Source: Opitutaceae bacterium TAV5 (GTDB taxonomy: Bacteria > Verrucomicrobiota > Verrucomicrobiia > Opitutales > Opitutaceae). Taken from it: a DNA stretch of 64,000 nucleotides. The notes below the pieces were generated by a model. The model was not told the origin of the DNA. It saw only the letters and a program-made list of their open reading frames with translations, and did no database searches. Shown piece after piece: positions 45,725-54,359 of this stretch; the first letter of the stretch is position 1, and each line of letters opens with the position of its first letter. A program made the position numbers and the translations under genes. Where the stretch lies: contig CP007053.1 in assembly GCA_000242935.3 (NCBI GenBank), positions 2,217,001 to 2,281,000 on the forward strand, read 5' to 3'.

Positions 45725-47359
45725 TCACTTCGCCAGCTCGGCCGCCGCCCGGTTGTTTTTCGGCACCTGGTCGAGCGTGCCCGGCGGCATCGCCAGCTCG
45801 GCCCGGAAAACGATCTTGCCGTTGACCTCCAGCCGCTCCGACACCACCGGCACCTTCACCGACGTGCTCGCGCCCGGCTCCAGCGGCAGCAGCGGATACA
45901 GCAGCGGCGCGCCGTCCACCGTGACAGCGAGCGAGGCGCCCGAAAGCGGCTGCGCGCCGCGATTCTGCACCACCACTTCCACCGTGCCCGCCTTCGCATC
46001 AAAAACCCAAGCCGAGACCGCGCCATCCACCCGCGAGGCGTTGTCGCGATCCATCGCCCACGCGAGGTTGACCACGCCGTTGCCGTAGCTGGCGTCGGGT
46101 CCCGCCGTGCCGCCGTCGTTCGCATGCGTCTGCAACACCTGCGCGGCTTCGGCCGCGGTCAGCGACGGGTTCGTCGAAAGCAGCGCCGCGATCGCGCCCG
46201 ACACCACCGGCGCACTCGCCGACGTGCCGCTGAAATAAATGCGGTCGCCCCCGCCCGCCGCCGTCGTGATCGCGTAGCCCGGAGCTGTCAGCCGGAGCTG
46301 TTCGCCCGAATTGGAAAATGCCATCTGCCAGCCCGCCGCATCCGTCGCCCCCACCGAAATCACCTGCGAGTACGCCGCAGGCCAGGCCAGTTGCCCGGCC
46401 TGGTCGTTGCCCGCCGACGCCACCACCACCGCGCCGGCCGCCTGCGCCTGGTCGATCGCCTGCTCCAGCAGCCGCGCCGTCGCGTAGCCGCCCAGGCTGA
46501 CGTTGATCACCTCGGCCCCGGCCTCGGCCGCCGCCATGATCGCCTGCGCCACCGTAAAGAGATCGGACTGCCCGTTCGTATCTGTCACCCGGATACTCAG
46601 GATGTCCGCCGCCGGCGCCACCCCGCGCGCGCTCGCGTCGCCTCCGGCGGCGATGGCCGCGACGGCGGTGCCGTGCGCGGAATCCGCTTCCGTAAAACCC
46701 TGGCCCACGTCGAGCGTCTTCACCCGGTTGTCACCGAACGTCGCGTCGCCGAGCACGCCGCTGTCGAGAATCGCGATCAGCACGCCTTGGCCCCAGGCGG
46801 AGTTGTCCGCCGCCTCGAAGCCGAGCGCGGACAGCAGCCCGCCGAGGACCGGCGTCTGGCCCGACGAAGAGCGCTCCTCCGCCGGCGGCGGCGCGGGCGG
46901 TTGCATGACGGGGTTGGCTCCGATCGCCTCGAAATCGCCTCCGCGCCCGCGCAACGCTCCGGCAAACGCGTCGTAGTCGTCCACGCGCACGCGCACGGCG
47001 CGCAGCCCTTCGATCCGGGCCAGCACGGCCACGCCGGCATCGCCCGCCCGGGCAAGAAATTCGCGGTATGCGGCCTCGGTCGCAAACGTCAGCACGCCTT
47101 CGTCCGGCCGCACGCCGGACCGCCGGAAAAGCTGCGCCAGCCGCGCGGCGAGTCTGGCCTGGTCCGCCTCCGCCGCCAGGTCCGCGCCGGAATCGGAGCC
47201 GGCCCGTGACGCGACCGGCGCGTCGGCATCCGCCCGCACGCCGCCGAGGCTTCGCGGCAGCCGCGCCTCCCGCCCGTCCGCCGCCCGCTGCCACCACCAC
47301 GCGCCGACGAGCAGCCCGAGGACGGCGATGGCGGACAAGAGAATGGGACGGATGCGCAT
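45725..47359 (-). CDS. Subtilisin-family serine protease (S8)
   Basis: 544 residues with an N-terminal hydrophobic segment (ILLSAIAVLGLLVGAWWW) that may anchor or export it. A pro-region follows, and then the S8 domain. The catalytic triad is visible as Asp in LIAILDSGV, His in SAHGTAVAAIA and Ser in FSGTSASAPVVSG, and the oxyanion Asn is in VVASAGND. The C-terminal 100 residues form a CARDB-like beta domain (VEVVVQNRGAQPLSGASLAV). It is probably an envelope or secreted protease. It is convergent with the kinase-like gene and divergent from cinA. Confidence 0.9.
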   Translation of the reverse strand: MRIRPILLSAIAVLGLLVGAWWWQRAADGREARLPRSLGGVRADADAPVASRAGSDSGADLAAEADQARLAARLAQLFRRSGVRPDEGVLTFATEAAYREFLARAGDAGVAVLARIEGLRAVRVRVDDYDAFAGALRGRGGDFEAIGANPVMQPPAPPPAEERSSSGQTPVLGGLLSALGFEAADNSAWGQGVLIAILDSGVLGDATFGDNRVKTLDVGQGFTEADSAHGTAVAAIAAGGDASARGVAPAADILSIRVTDTNGQSDLFTVAQAIMAAAEAGAEVINVSLGGYATARLLEQAIDQAQAAGAVVVASAGNDQAGQLAWPAAYSQVISVGATDAAGWQMAFSNSGEQLRLTAPGYAITTAAGGGDRIYFSGTSASAPVVSGAIAALLSTNPSLTAAEAAQVLQTHANDGGTAGPDASYGNGVVNLAWAMDRDNASRVDGAVSAWVFDAKAGTVEVVVQNRGAQPLSGASLAVTVDGAPLLYPLLPLEPGASTSVKVPVVSERLEVNGKIVFRAELAMPPGTLDQVPKNNRAAAELAK

Positions 47360-47723
47360 GGGACGGAGCAGACGGACGGGCGGCAATGTATCCGCAACAG
47401 GACGCCGCGCGAACGGAAAAGGTTTCCGCCCTTCCCTTTCGCGGGGACGGCCCCGCCCGGCCATCCCTTCCCGTCCGCCTCCGCACCAAACCGGCCCGCC
47501 CGCTGGCATTTTTCACGAGGTTGGACAGAGTTGGCCTTGGTCCATCCTGTATTTCCACCACCGCCGCACCTCCCGCACCGAATCCGCCAATCCTACACGC
47601 CCGCCAGACCGGTTTTTAACCCCCCTCGCCCCGCCGGATGCGCACCCGCCCACGAATGTCAGTCTTGATGCCGCCGGATTTTTTTCCGAAGTCGTTCTCC
47701 TTGCATCGTCGCCTGCCGACAGA
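47360..47723. other. Divergent intergenic region
   Basis: 364 bases between the subtilase gene (minus) and cinA (plus). They presumably hold both promoters. I see no gene, RNA or repeat in them, and the only ORFs are shadows of the neighbours. Confidence 0.5.
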
Positions 47724-49106
47724 ATGAATCCACCCAGCCATCCGCACCCGTCCTCCACTTCCGAAGCCAGCCAGCCCGGCGCCTCCCCGGCGCGCCCCGT
47801 GACCGCACTCCGTTACGAACTGCTCACGCTCGGCGACGAACTCCTCCTCGGCCTCACGGCCAACAGCCACCTCACCTTTATCGGTGAACAACTTGGCCGG
47901 CGCGGCGTGCTTCTGCAACGCAATGTCACCATCACCGACGAAGCCGACGTGATCGCCGCCCAGTTCCGCGAAAGCTGGGGGCGTGCCGACGTCGTCATCA
48001 CCACCGGCGGGCTCGGCCCCACCTGCGACGACCGCACGCGCGAGGCCGTGGCCGCCGTGCTCGGGCAGAAACTCGTTTTCGAACCAAAAATCGTCAGTGC
48101 GATCGAGGAGCGTTTTTCCCGCCTCGGCCGCAGGATGACGGAGAACAACCTCAAGCAGGCGTACCGGTTCGCGGACGGCGAGGTGCTGCCCAATCCCAAC
48201 GGCACGGCGCCCGGCCTCTGGATCGAGCAGGCCGGCCGCGTGCTCGTCATGCTGCCCGGCCCGCCCAACGAGCTGCAACCGATGTTCACCGACCAGGTGG
48301 TGCCGCGTCTGGCGGCGCGCGGGCTGCTCGCGGAGCGCGAATCGTACATCCAGCTCCGCACCGCCGGCATCGGCGAATCGGCGCTGGAGGTGTTGCTGCA
48401 GCCGGTTTTCGACCGCTATGGCGATGCGCTCGGCGTGGCGTTCTGCGCGCATCTGGGCCGCGTCGATTGCCGGCTGAGTTCGCCCTCCGGCGCGCTCCGG
48501 CCGGCCGAGCTCGACGCCATCGCCGCCGACTGCGCGCGGCTGCTCGGCGAGGATTTTGTGTGCTACGGGCAGGACCCGCTGGCGAAAGTCGTGGCCGAGC
48601 TGCTGCGCTCGCAGGAACAGTTGCTGGCGGTGGCCGAGACGGCGACCGGCGGCGCGCTCGTTTCGGCGTTTGCCGATTTCTGCGGGCGGTCGAAATTTCT
48701 GGCCGGCGGCTGCGTGTGCTGCTCGCACGAATCGAAAATGCAGCTCGCCGACGTGCCCGAGGACATCCTCATGCAGCACGGCGCGGCCAGCGACGAAGGC
48801 GCGGTGGCGATGGCGGTCGGCGTGGCCGAGCGGCTCGGCGCCGACTACGGCCTCGCGCTCACCGGCTACGGCGGCCCCTGCGCCGGGCAAAACGGCAGCA
48901 ACGAATATCCGGTCGGCACGATCCACCTCGCGCTCTGCACGCCGCACGGCGTGTGGTCGAAAAAGCTGAGCTATCCCGGCGAGCGTTCCGTGGTGCGCAC
49001 GCGCGCCGTGACGATGGCGCTCGACTGGCTGCGCCGCGAACTCCTCCGCGCCCGCCGCGGCGCCGTCGCCGGCTGCCCGCCGCGCACAGACGGCGTGATC
49101 CAGTAA
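47724..49106 (+). CDS. cinA: CinA-family protein (nicotinamide-nucleotide amidase)
   Basis: 460 residues with the usual two domains. The N-terminal MoCF/COG1058 domain has LLTLGDELLLGLTANSHLTF, TTGGLGPTCDDRTRE and MLPGPPNELQPMF. The C-terminal PncC domain has AETATGGALVSAFADF and the ALTGYGGPCAGQNG / PVGTIHLAL blocks. PncC hydrolyses nicotinamide mononucleotide to nicotinic acid mononucleotide; the N-terminal domain acts on ADP-ribose in characterised members. VCCSHESKMQ is an unusual Cys pair within the PncC domain. The frame is open to 47328, but the ATG at 47724 lies before the family region. Confidence 0.92.
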   Translation: MNPPSHPHPSSTSEASQPGASPARPVTALRYELLTLGDELLLGLTANSHLTFIGEQLGRRGVLLQRNVTITDEADVIAAQFRESWGRADVVITTGGLGPTCDDRTREAVAAVLGQKLVFEPKIVSAIEERFSRLGRRMTENNLKQAYRFADGEVLPNPNGTAPGLWIEQAGRVLVMLPGPPNELQPMFTDQVVPRLAARGLLAERESYIQLRTAGIGESALEVLLQPVFDRYGDALGVAFCAHLGRVDCRLSSPSGALRPAELDAIAADCARLLGEDFVCYGQDPLAKVVAELLRSQEQLLAVAETATGGALVSAFADFCGRSKFLAGGCVCCSHESKMQLADVPEDILMQHGAASDEGAVAMAVGVAERLGADYGLALTGYGGPCAGQNGSNEYPVGTIHLALCTPHGVWSKKLSYPGERSVVRTRAVTMALDWLRRELLRARRGAVAGCPPRTDGVIQ

Positions 49107-49426
49107 TACCTGCATTCCCGTAGTTTCCGGATTTTTACACAAAGCTCGCGAAGAGCGCAAAGGCTTGCTGATGTGAACGTCGCATTCCAGGCAATCCTGG
49201 TGGTCCGATGCCGGGAGATCGTTTTTTACATACGATTCCTCCCGGTAACGCGGTAAACGGTCCTGCTTCCATTTTAACCACGGATTGCACGGATCTTCAG
49301 CGATTCCACGGATGGGAAGGTACCTTCTGACATCCCTGCCTTTATCCGGTTTTTTATCCGTGAAATCCGTGGTAAAAAATCCGGGACCTCGGCACGAGGA
49401 TAACGGAAAACCCCGGAGGCGGCGGC
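49107..49426. repeat. Intergenic fold-back repeat region
   Basis: 320 bases without a gene, between cinA and murA, which are convergent. Arms of CCACGGATTGCACGGAT at 49272-49294 and the reverse complement of ATCCGTGAAATCCGTGGTAA at 49356-49377 pair almost perfectly. TTTTACACAAAGCTCGCGAA at 49133 repeats the motif of 7805. Confidence 0.7.
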
Positions 49427-50734
49427 CTACCGCCATTCGAGGTCGGCGCCGAGGCTGCGGAGGTTTTCGACAAAACGCGGGTGGGCGCGCTTGATGATCT
49501 CGGCGTTGCGCACCACCGAACGGCCGGGAATCGACGCCGCCACCATGGTCAGTGCCACGGCGGCGCGGATGATGTAGGGCGAATCCACCACCGCCGGGTG
49601 CAGCGGCCGGTTGCCGAAAACCACGATGCGGTGCGGATCGCTCACGAGCGCGTGCGCGCCGAATTTCGCCAGCTCCGGGATCCAGGAAAAACCGTTTTCG
49701 TAGACCTTGTTCCAGAAATGGATGACGCCTTCGGCCCGCGTGCTCAGCGCGATCATCAGCGGCAGCAGGTCCACCGAAAAGTACGGCCAGGGCGCGGCCT
49801 CGATCTTCGGCAGCAGGTTGGTCGTGTAAGGCGTTTCAATGACAAGCCGCTGGCCGCGGCGCACGAGCGCGGCGGCCGCGCCGTCGGGAGCCGTCTCATG
49901 CGCGATTTCCACGCCGAGCTTGTGAAACGCGCGGGTGATGAGGTCGAAGTGTTGCGGCAACGCCCGCTCCACGCGGACTTCGCCGCCGGTGATCGCGCCG
50001 AGCGCGAGGAACGTGACGATCTCGTGATAATCGCTGCTCACGGCAAAGGTGGCGCCGCGGAGTTTTTTCACGCCGGTGATCCGGAGCATCGAGGTGCCCG
50101 TGCCGTCGATCTGCGCCCCCATGGCGACGAGCGCGGCGCAGAGGTCCTGCACGTGCGGCTCGCTGGCGGCATTGACGAGCGTGGACTGGCCGTCGGCGAG
50201 AACCGCGGCCATGACGAAATTTTCCGTGACGGTCACCGACATGTAGTCGCACCAGTGGCGGGCGCCGCGGAAACCGCCGGCGGGCAGCGTGATGACGAGC
50301 GGGTCGCCGCTGTCCACGTCGGCGCCGAGGGCGGAAAGAATGTCGAGATGCGGGTCGATCTCGCGCACGCCGAGCGAACAGCCCTTGGTGTTGGAGTGGA
50401 TGGTGATCGTGCGCAGGCGGTGCAGGAGCGCGGGGTAAAGCAGGACGGTGGAGCGCATGTCCTGCGGGAGTTCGTCGCCGGCCAGGACTGGGCGAAACCC
50501 GACGTGATCGACCTGCATTTCACCCCGTGCGCGGTCCCAGGCGACGCGCGAGCCCTGGGCCTCGAAAAAGGCAACCAGCTTGTTGAGGTCGGTGATGTCG
50601 GGCACGTTTTTCAGCGTCACGGGCTCGTCGGTGAGCAGCGTGGCGCAAAAAATCGGGAGGATGGAGTTCTTGTTGCCCGACGGAGTGATGACGCCGGAGA
50701 GAGGCTTGCCGCCGTTGACGATGAGATCGGCCAT
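49427..50734 (-). CDS. murA: MurA-like enolpyruvyl transferase (divergent)
   Basis: 435 residues of the EPSP synthase fold. UDP-GlcNAc 1-carboxyvinyltransferase catalyses the first committed step of peptidoglycan synthesis. Lys22 in SGNKNSILPI and the reactive cysteine Cys119 in SNTKGCSLGVREIDPH are kept, as are VTENFVMAAVLADG and the C-terminal RNAEIIKRAHPRFVENLRSL. The loop around the cysteine differs from the usual GGC-x-I-G-x-R-P-V-D. The gene is therefore either a diverged housekeeping MurA or a second copy. No other cell-wall gene is adjacent. Confidence 0.82.
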   Translation of the reverse strand: MADLIVNGGKPLSGVITPSGNKNSILPIFCATLLTDEPVTLKNVPDITDLNKLVAFFEAQGSRVAWDRARGEMQVDHVGFRPVLAGDELPQDMRSTVLLYPALLHRLRTITIHSNTKGCSLGVREIDPHLDILSALGADVDSGDPLVITLPAGGFRGARHWCDYMSVTVTENFVMAAVLADGQSTLVNAASEPHVQDLCAALVAMGAQIDGTGTSMLRITGVKKLRGATFAVSSDYHEIVTFLALGAITGGEVRVERALPQHFDLITRAFHKLGVEIAHETAPDGAAAALVRRGQRLVIETPYTTNLLPKIEAAPWPYFSVDLLPLMIALSTRAEGVIHFWNKVYENGFSWIPELAKFGAHALVSDPHRIVVFGNRPLHPAVVDSPYIIRAAVALTMVAASIPGRSVVRNAEIIKRAHPRFVENLRSLGADLEWR

Positions 50735-50987
50735 GGAGGCGAAAGGCTGAAGGCGGAAGGCCGAAGGCTGAAAGCTGAAAATGGGGAAACGGCGGCAGGG
50801 AGGTTCTGAAAATTGACCGCGAAGGACGCCAGGGATGCAAAGATCAGAAAAACAGAATCCGGATCCTGATTGCGTGGCGACCTTCGCACCCTTCGCGGTA
50901 AAAAAGGATTTTCAGGAGTTCCCTTTACAAAAAACGGCCGCCCGGAGAGGGCGACCGTTGATGGAACTGCGCAAGGCAGGAGGCGGA
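50735..50987. repeat. GCTGAAA words and a CCGCGAAGG fold-back
   Basis: Positions 50740-50785 repeat AAGGCTGAAGGCGGAAGGCC-type words and end in GGCTGAAAGCTGAAA. Next, TTCTGAAAATTGACCGCGAA at 50804-50825 pairs imperfectly with the reverse complement of 50886-50917 (TCCTGAAAATCC...ACCGCGAAGG). It lies between murA and the RGG-rich gene. Confidence 0.65.
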
Positions 50988-52079
50988 TCAGGCGGCCGGG
51001 CCGCCGTTGTTGCGGTAGCCTTCGCCACCACCACCGCCGCCGCCATTGCGGCCGCGGCCTCCGCGGCGACGGCGACGTCCGCCATCGTTACGGAATTCGC
51101 CGCGCTCGCCGCCTTCGCGGCGCGAACCGCCGCGCTCTTCTTGCGGGCGCTGGTCATAACCGCCGCGGCCACCCTGGCCGCCACGACCGCGACCGCCGCG
51201 ACGGCGGCGTTGTCCGTCGCGCTGCTCGCCGGAATCCGGTTCGGACCGGGGAGCGGCGGCGGGAGCCTCGGCAGGACCGCCAAATAGGCTTTTGACCCAG
51301 TCGAGGAATCCGCCGGATTTCTTTTCCTCCTTTTTCGCCGCAGTCTCCGGAAATGCCGGGCGGGCGGCGGTTTCCTGCGGACGGGCGGCAGGCCGGTCGG
51401 GGCGCGCGGGACGATCCGGACGGTCGGGAGAACGCTCGGCACGGCTGCGGCGCTGGTCATAAGGACGGCCCTCGCGACCCTCGCGGCCTTCGCGCGGCTC
51501 GCGGTTATCCCCCCGGCGGTCGGGCCGGAAGACGGGACGGTCACCGCGGCGGGTTTCACCCGCGGCGGCTGCGGAAGGCCCGCTGCTGGCTTCCCAGTTC
51601 ACGGCTGGCTGGCGCGCGGCCGGAGGCAGGATGTTGAGCTCGACGGGAGCGGCGCCTTCTGCCTGCGCCGGGGCCGCGTCCGCAAGGGCGACGGCGGCAG
51701 GAGCAGGAGAGGCGCTTTCGGTGGCGGCGGCAGAAACGGAGTCTGCCGCGGGTGCCGGGACGCTGGCGACCGGGGTCGGAGCGGGGGCGGGGGTGTTTTT
51801 CACAAAAACCTCCGGAGCAGCCGCAGGGGCGGGCTCGAAGGGGTTCTGGTACTCGGTTTCGGCCACCACGATTTGCACGGCGGTGGGTGTGTAGTCGGCG
51901 GAGGCCGACGTGGCAGGTCCGGCAGCGGGCCTGGTGGCGCGTTTGCCGCGGGCGAGACCGGCGCCCCGACCGGTGCCAAACGTAGCGGGCACTTCGGCGG
52001 GCGCTGCGGCGGCAGGCGCGCTGGCAGTCGCGGCGGGCACCTCGGAAGGCGTGAGGCCGGACGTGTTATCTTCTGACAT
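50988..52079 (-). CDS. Low-complexity RGG-rich protein, possibly RNA-binding
   Basis: 363 residues, almost all low complexity: an Ala/Pro/Ser N-terminal part, an Arg/Asp/Glu middle (DRRGDNREPREGREGREGRP) and a C-terminal RGG-rich tail (GGRGRGGQGGRGG, RRRRRGGRGRNGGGGGGG). One compact segment, EKKSGGFLDWVKSLFGG near 270-286, could form an amphipathic helix. RGG tails occur in RNA-binding proteins and at the ends of bacterial RNases and helicases, but no folded RNA-binding domain is seen here. The start at 52079 (MSEDNTSGL) was chosen because upstream residues read as repeat sequence. Confidence 0.6.
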   Translation of the reverse strand: MSEDNTSGLTPSEVPAATASAPAAAAPAEVPATFGTGRGAGLARGKRATRPAAGPATSASADYTPTAVQIVVAETEYQNPFEPAPAAAPEVFVKNTPAPAPTPVASVPAPAADSVSAAATESASPAPAAVALADAAPAQAEGAAPVELNILPPAARQPAVNWEASSGPSAAAAGETRRGDRPVFRPDRRGDNREPREGREGREGRPYDQRRSRAERSPDRPDRPARPDRPAARPQETAARPAFPETAAKKEEKKSGGFLDWVKSLFGGPAEAPAAAPRSEPDSGEQRDGQRRRRGGRGRGGQGGRGGYDQRPQEERGGSRREGGERGEFRNDGGRRRRRGGRGRNGGGGGGGEGYRNNGGPAA

Positions 52080-52292
52080 GTTACTTGTTGTTTCGGTGTT
52101 GGATGCGCGCTCACCACAGGGTGCGGGAGCGGCGCGAACGGATTGCCCGGCGGGAGGGCGCGAAGCGCCAAGGCACGGGCAACAGAAGTGCAACAGTCGT
52201 GCATGACGACGGATAGAGCAACTTCCAATTTTTCCCGTGGCACGGCCATCCTGGCCGGTAACTGTTGAGCGCCCGGTCGATGGCGTGTGACG

Positions 52293-52405
52293 GAGCGGCG
52301 GCATTCCTGCCGCTGCGACGAGGCGCGTCCGCGCCTCGCCCGGTGCCTCACCATGCGAACCGGCGACGCGTTGCGTCGTCTGCAGCGGCAGGAATGCCGC
52401 CGCTC
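52293..52405. repeat. 24-base perfect inverted repeat
   Basis: GAGCGGCGGCATTCCTGCCG plus CTGC at 52293-52316 is exactly inverted at 52382-52405. The interval holds further palindromes such as GAGGCGCGTCCGCGCCTC near 52319-52337. It is in the 339-base gap (52080-52418) between the RGG-rich gene and the Gfo/Idh gene, which carries no gene. Confidence 0.85.
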
Positions 52406-52418
52406 CCACGGCCCGGGG

Positions 52419-53465
52419 TTACGGATAGACGGCGGGCAAGGCGCGGCCCTGTTTCGCGCTCTGCACGGCGAGGTCGAGGATGTGGATCGGGCGGCGGGCC
52501 CATTCGCCGGTGATGACGAGCGGTTCCCCGGCCGTCAGGTGCGCGGCGATGTTCTGGTAAAATTTTTCACCCTGCGAAGGCGGACACTTGCCCTTCGTCA
52601 CCTGGAATTCGCCGGTCGCCAGCGCGACGGTCGTCTCGTAATCGGGCCAGTCGATGAGATGGGTGCCGCGCGTGCCCACGATCTTGATCTTGCCGCGCTC
52701 GGGAGCGGCATCGAGTTGCGTGATCGTCAGGTTGATGCGCCGGCCGGTCGAGAAACGTGCGACGAGCTGCGCCTCGTCCTCGTTCATCGCGGCGGCGGCA
52801 TAGGCCGCGCCGGGCTCCTCCGCCCAGAAGTTTTCCCAGGCGTAGCCACTGACCTCGGTGAGGTCGCCTTTCACGATCTGGAGCGCGTATTCGAGCAGGT
52901 GGACGCCCCAGTCATAGAGGATGCCGCCGGAGATCGCGCGGCTGCTGCGCCACCAGTCGCGCGGGCGGCCGTGCGCGCCCATGCGCAGGTCCACGCGCAC
53001 GATGTCGCCGAGCACGCCGGAATCGACGACCTCGAGCGCCTTCAGGATCCAGCCGTCCCAGTGGCGATTGTGGTAGGTGCTCACGATGACCCCCTGCTTT
53101 TTCGCAGCGGCGATCATGGCGTCGCACTCGGCCGTGGTGATCGCCATCGGCTTCTCGAGGACGCAGTGGCGACCGGCGCTGACAATCTGCAGGCCGAGGT
53201 CGGCGTGGGTGTTGTGCGGCGTGATCACCGTCACGAGGCCGACATCGGACTCCGCCAGCATGTCGGCGACCGACCCGTACACGCCGATGCCGGGAAAATC
53301 CTGGCGGGCGACTTCGAGCCGCGCCGGATCGACCTCGGCGACGGCGACGGGCGTCATGCCGGCGGCCTGCATCTCTTTCAGGTGCTGGCGACCCATGTTG
53401 AACGCGCCGCCGTAACCGACGACGCCGACCTTGATGCCTGCGGGACTGGAGGGGGACTTTTTCAT
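52419..53465 (-). CDS. Gfo/Idh/MocA-family oxidoreductase
   Basis: 348 residues with an N-terminal NAD(P) fold (IKVGVVGYGGAFNMGRQHLK), the VLEKPMAITTAECDAM signature with the catalytic lysine, and a C-terminal half with ISGGILYDWGVHLLEYALQI in the position of the family's Asp-His pair. Unlike the copy at 13095 it has a GYGGAFNMG nucleotide-binding turn. The substrate is unknown. It is downstream of a ThuA-like gene on the same strand, a pairing often seen in sugar or polyol catabolism. Confidence 0.9.
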   Translation of the reverse strand: MKKSPSSPAGIKVGVVGYGGAFNMGRQHLKEMQAAGMTPVAVAEVDPARLEVARQDFPGIGVYGSVADMLAESDVGLVTVITPHNTHADLGLQIVSAGRHCVLEKPMAITTAECDAMIAAAKKQGVIVSTYHNRHWDGWILKALEVVDSGVLGDIVRVDLRMGAHGRPRDWWRSSRAISGGILYDWGVHLLEYALQIVKGDLTEVSGYAWENFWAEEPGAAYAAAAMNEDEAQLVARFSTGRRINLTITQLDAAPERGKIKIVGTRGTHLIDWPDYETTVALATGEFQVTKGKCPPSQGEKFYQNIAAHLTAGEPLVITGEWARRPIHILDLAVQSAKQGRALPAVYP

Positions 53466-53480
53466 AGGAGGAAAGATTTA

Positions 53481-53660
53481 CGGGAACTTCTAAAAATTGA
53501 ACAGAAGGCAACGAAGAGAACGAAGAACAACCAGGAATGCTTGTCATTCACTTATACTTAAATACCTTGAATTAAACAACTTCTTGTTCAAAGTCTTCTT
53601 TGTTTTACCTTCGTTCCCTTTGTTTCCTTCTGTTCGGAAATGAATTTTCAGAACTTCCCG
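53481..53660. repeat. Large fold-back between Gfo/Idh and ThuA genes
   Basis: The left arm at 53481-53525 contains GGGAACTTCTAAAAATTGAA and CAGAAGGCAACGAAGAGAAC. The right arm at 53606-53660 reads, when reversed and complemented, GGGAAGTTCTGAAAATTCAT followed by CAGAAGGAAACAAAGGGAAC. The arms match with few mismatches and an 80-base centre. Confidence 0.8.
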
Positions 53661-53666
53661 GAAATT

Positions 53667-54308
53667 TCACAGCGCTCCGCCGGCCCAGAGCAGGCCGCGG
53701 ACGGTGAGGGCGAGAGCGTCGGGAAATTCCGAAAACTCCTCCGGCGCGTGGCCGAGCGCGCAGTAGAAAACGCGGCCGCGGCCCCAGCGTTTCACCCACG
53801 CCACCGGCATCGTGCACATGCGGCCGTCGTGGACGTAATCGGTGTCCGCCAGCACCTGCACGGCCGGATCAATGAGCATGTAATACTGCTCGGACCGGTA
53901 ACGGAACGACGCCGGCAGCCCCGCCGTGATCGGACTCGCGATGTCGCGCACGCGCACCGTGTAGTCGCCCACGTGCGGGTGGCCGACAAAAAGGCCGCCG
54001 ACCATCCACTCGTAATCGAGATTGCCGCGAAACGCGTCGCCCATGCCGCCGTGGATGCCCGCCAGGCCGACACCGGCCCGCACCGCCGCCTGCAACCCGC
54101 CGGCCTGCTCCTTCGTGAGCTGCCCCATCGTCCAGCACGGCGAGATGAGGTCGTAGCGCCGCAGCGTCGCCTCGTCGGCCAGCACGTCGAGCGAGCTCTC
54201 GATGTCGCTGGAGATTTCGTGGCGGTTGAGTTCACCGGCCAGAAGCTGGACGATTTTTTCAGGCTGGTGACCCGGCCAGCCGCCGGCGAGGAAGAGCGCT
54301 TTTTTCAT
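53667..54308 (-). CDS. ThuA-like glutamine-amidotransferase-fold protein
   Basis: 213 residues of the ThuA/trehalose-utilisation family. FLAGGWPGHQPEKIVQLLAG, ISPCWTMGQLTKEQ, AGIHGGMGDAFRG and FYCALGHAPEEF are its motifs; the AGIHGG turn replaces the nucleophile elbow of class I amidotransferases. Activity is not established. It is transcribed toward the Gfo/Idh gene and is divergent from an AraC regulator 51 bases away, which may control both. The much longer open frame upstream is antisense to the AraC gene. Confidence 0.88.
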   Translation of the reverse strand: MKKALFLAGGWPGHQPEKIVQLLAGELNRHEISSDIESSLDVLADEATLRRYDLISPCWTMGQLTKEQAGGLQAAVRAGVGLAGIHGGMGDAFRGNLDYEWMVGGLFVGHPHVGDYTVRVRDIASPITAGLPASFRYRSEQYYMLIDPAVQVLADTDYVHDGRMCTMPVAWVKRWGRGRVFYCALGHAPEEFSEFPDALALTVRGLLWAGGAL

Positions 54309-54359
54309 GGGCAACGGAAACAAGGCCGGGCATCGTGCCATATTTTCCGCTCCGGCACA

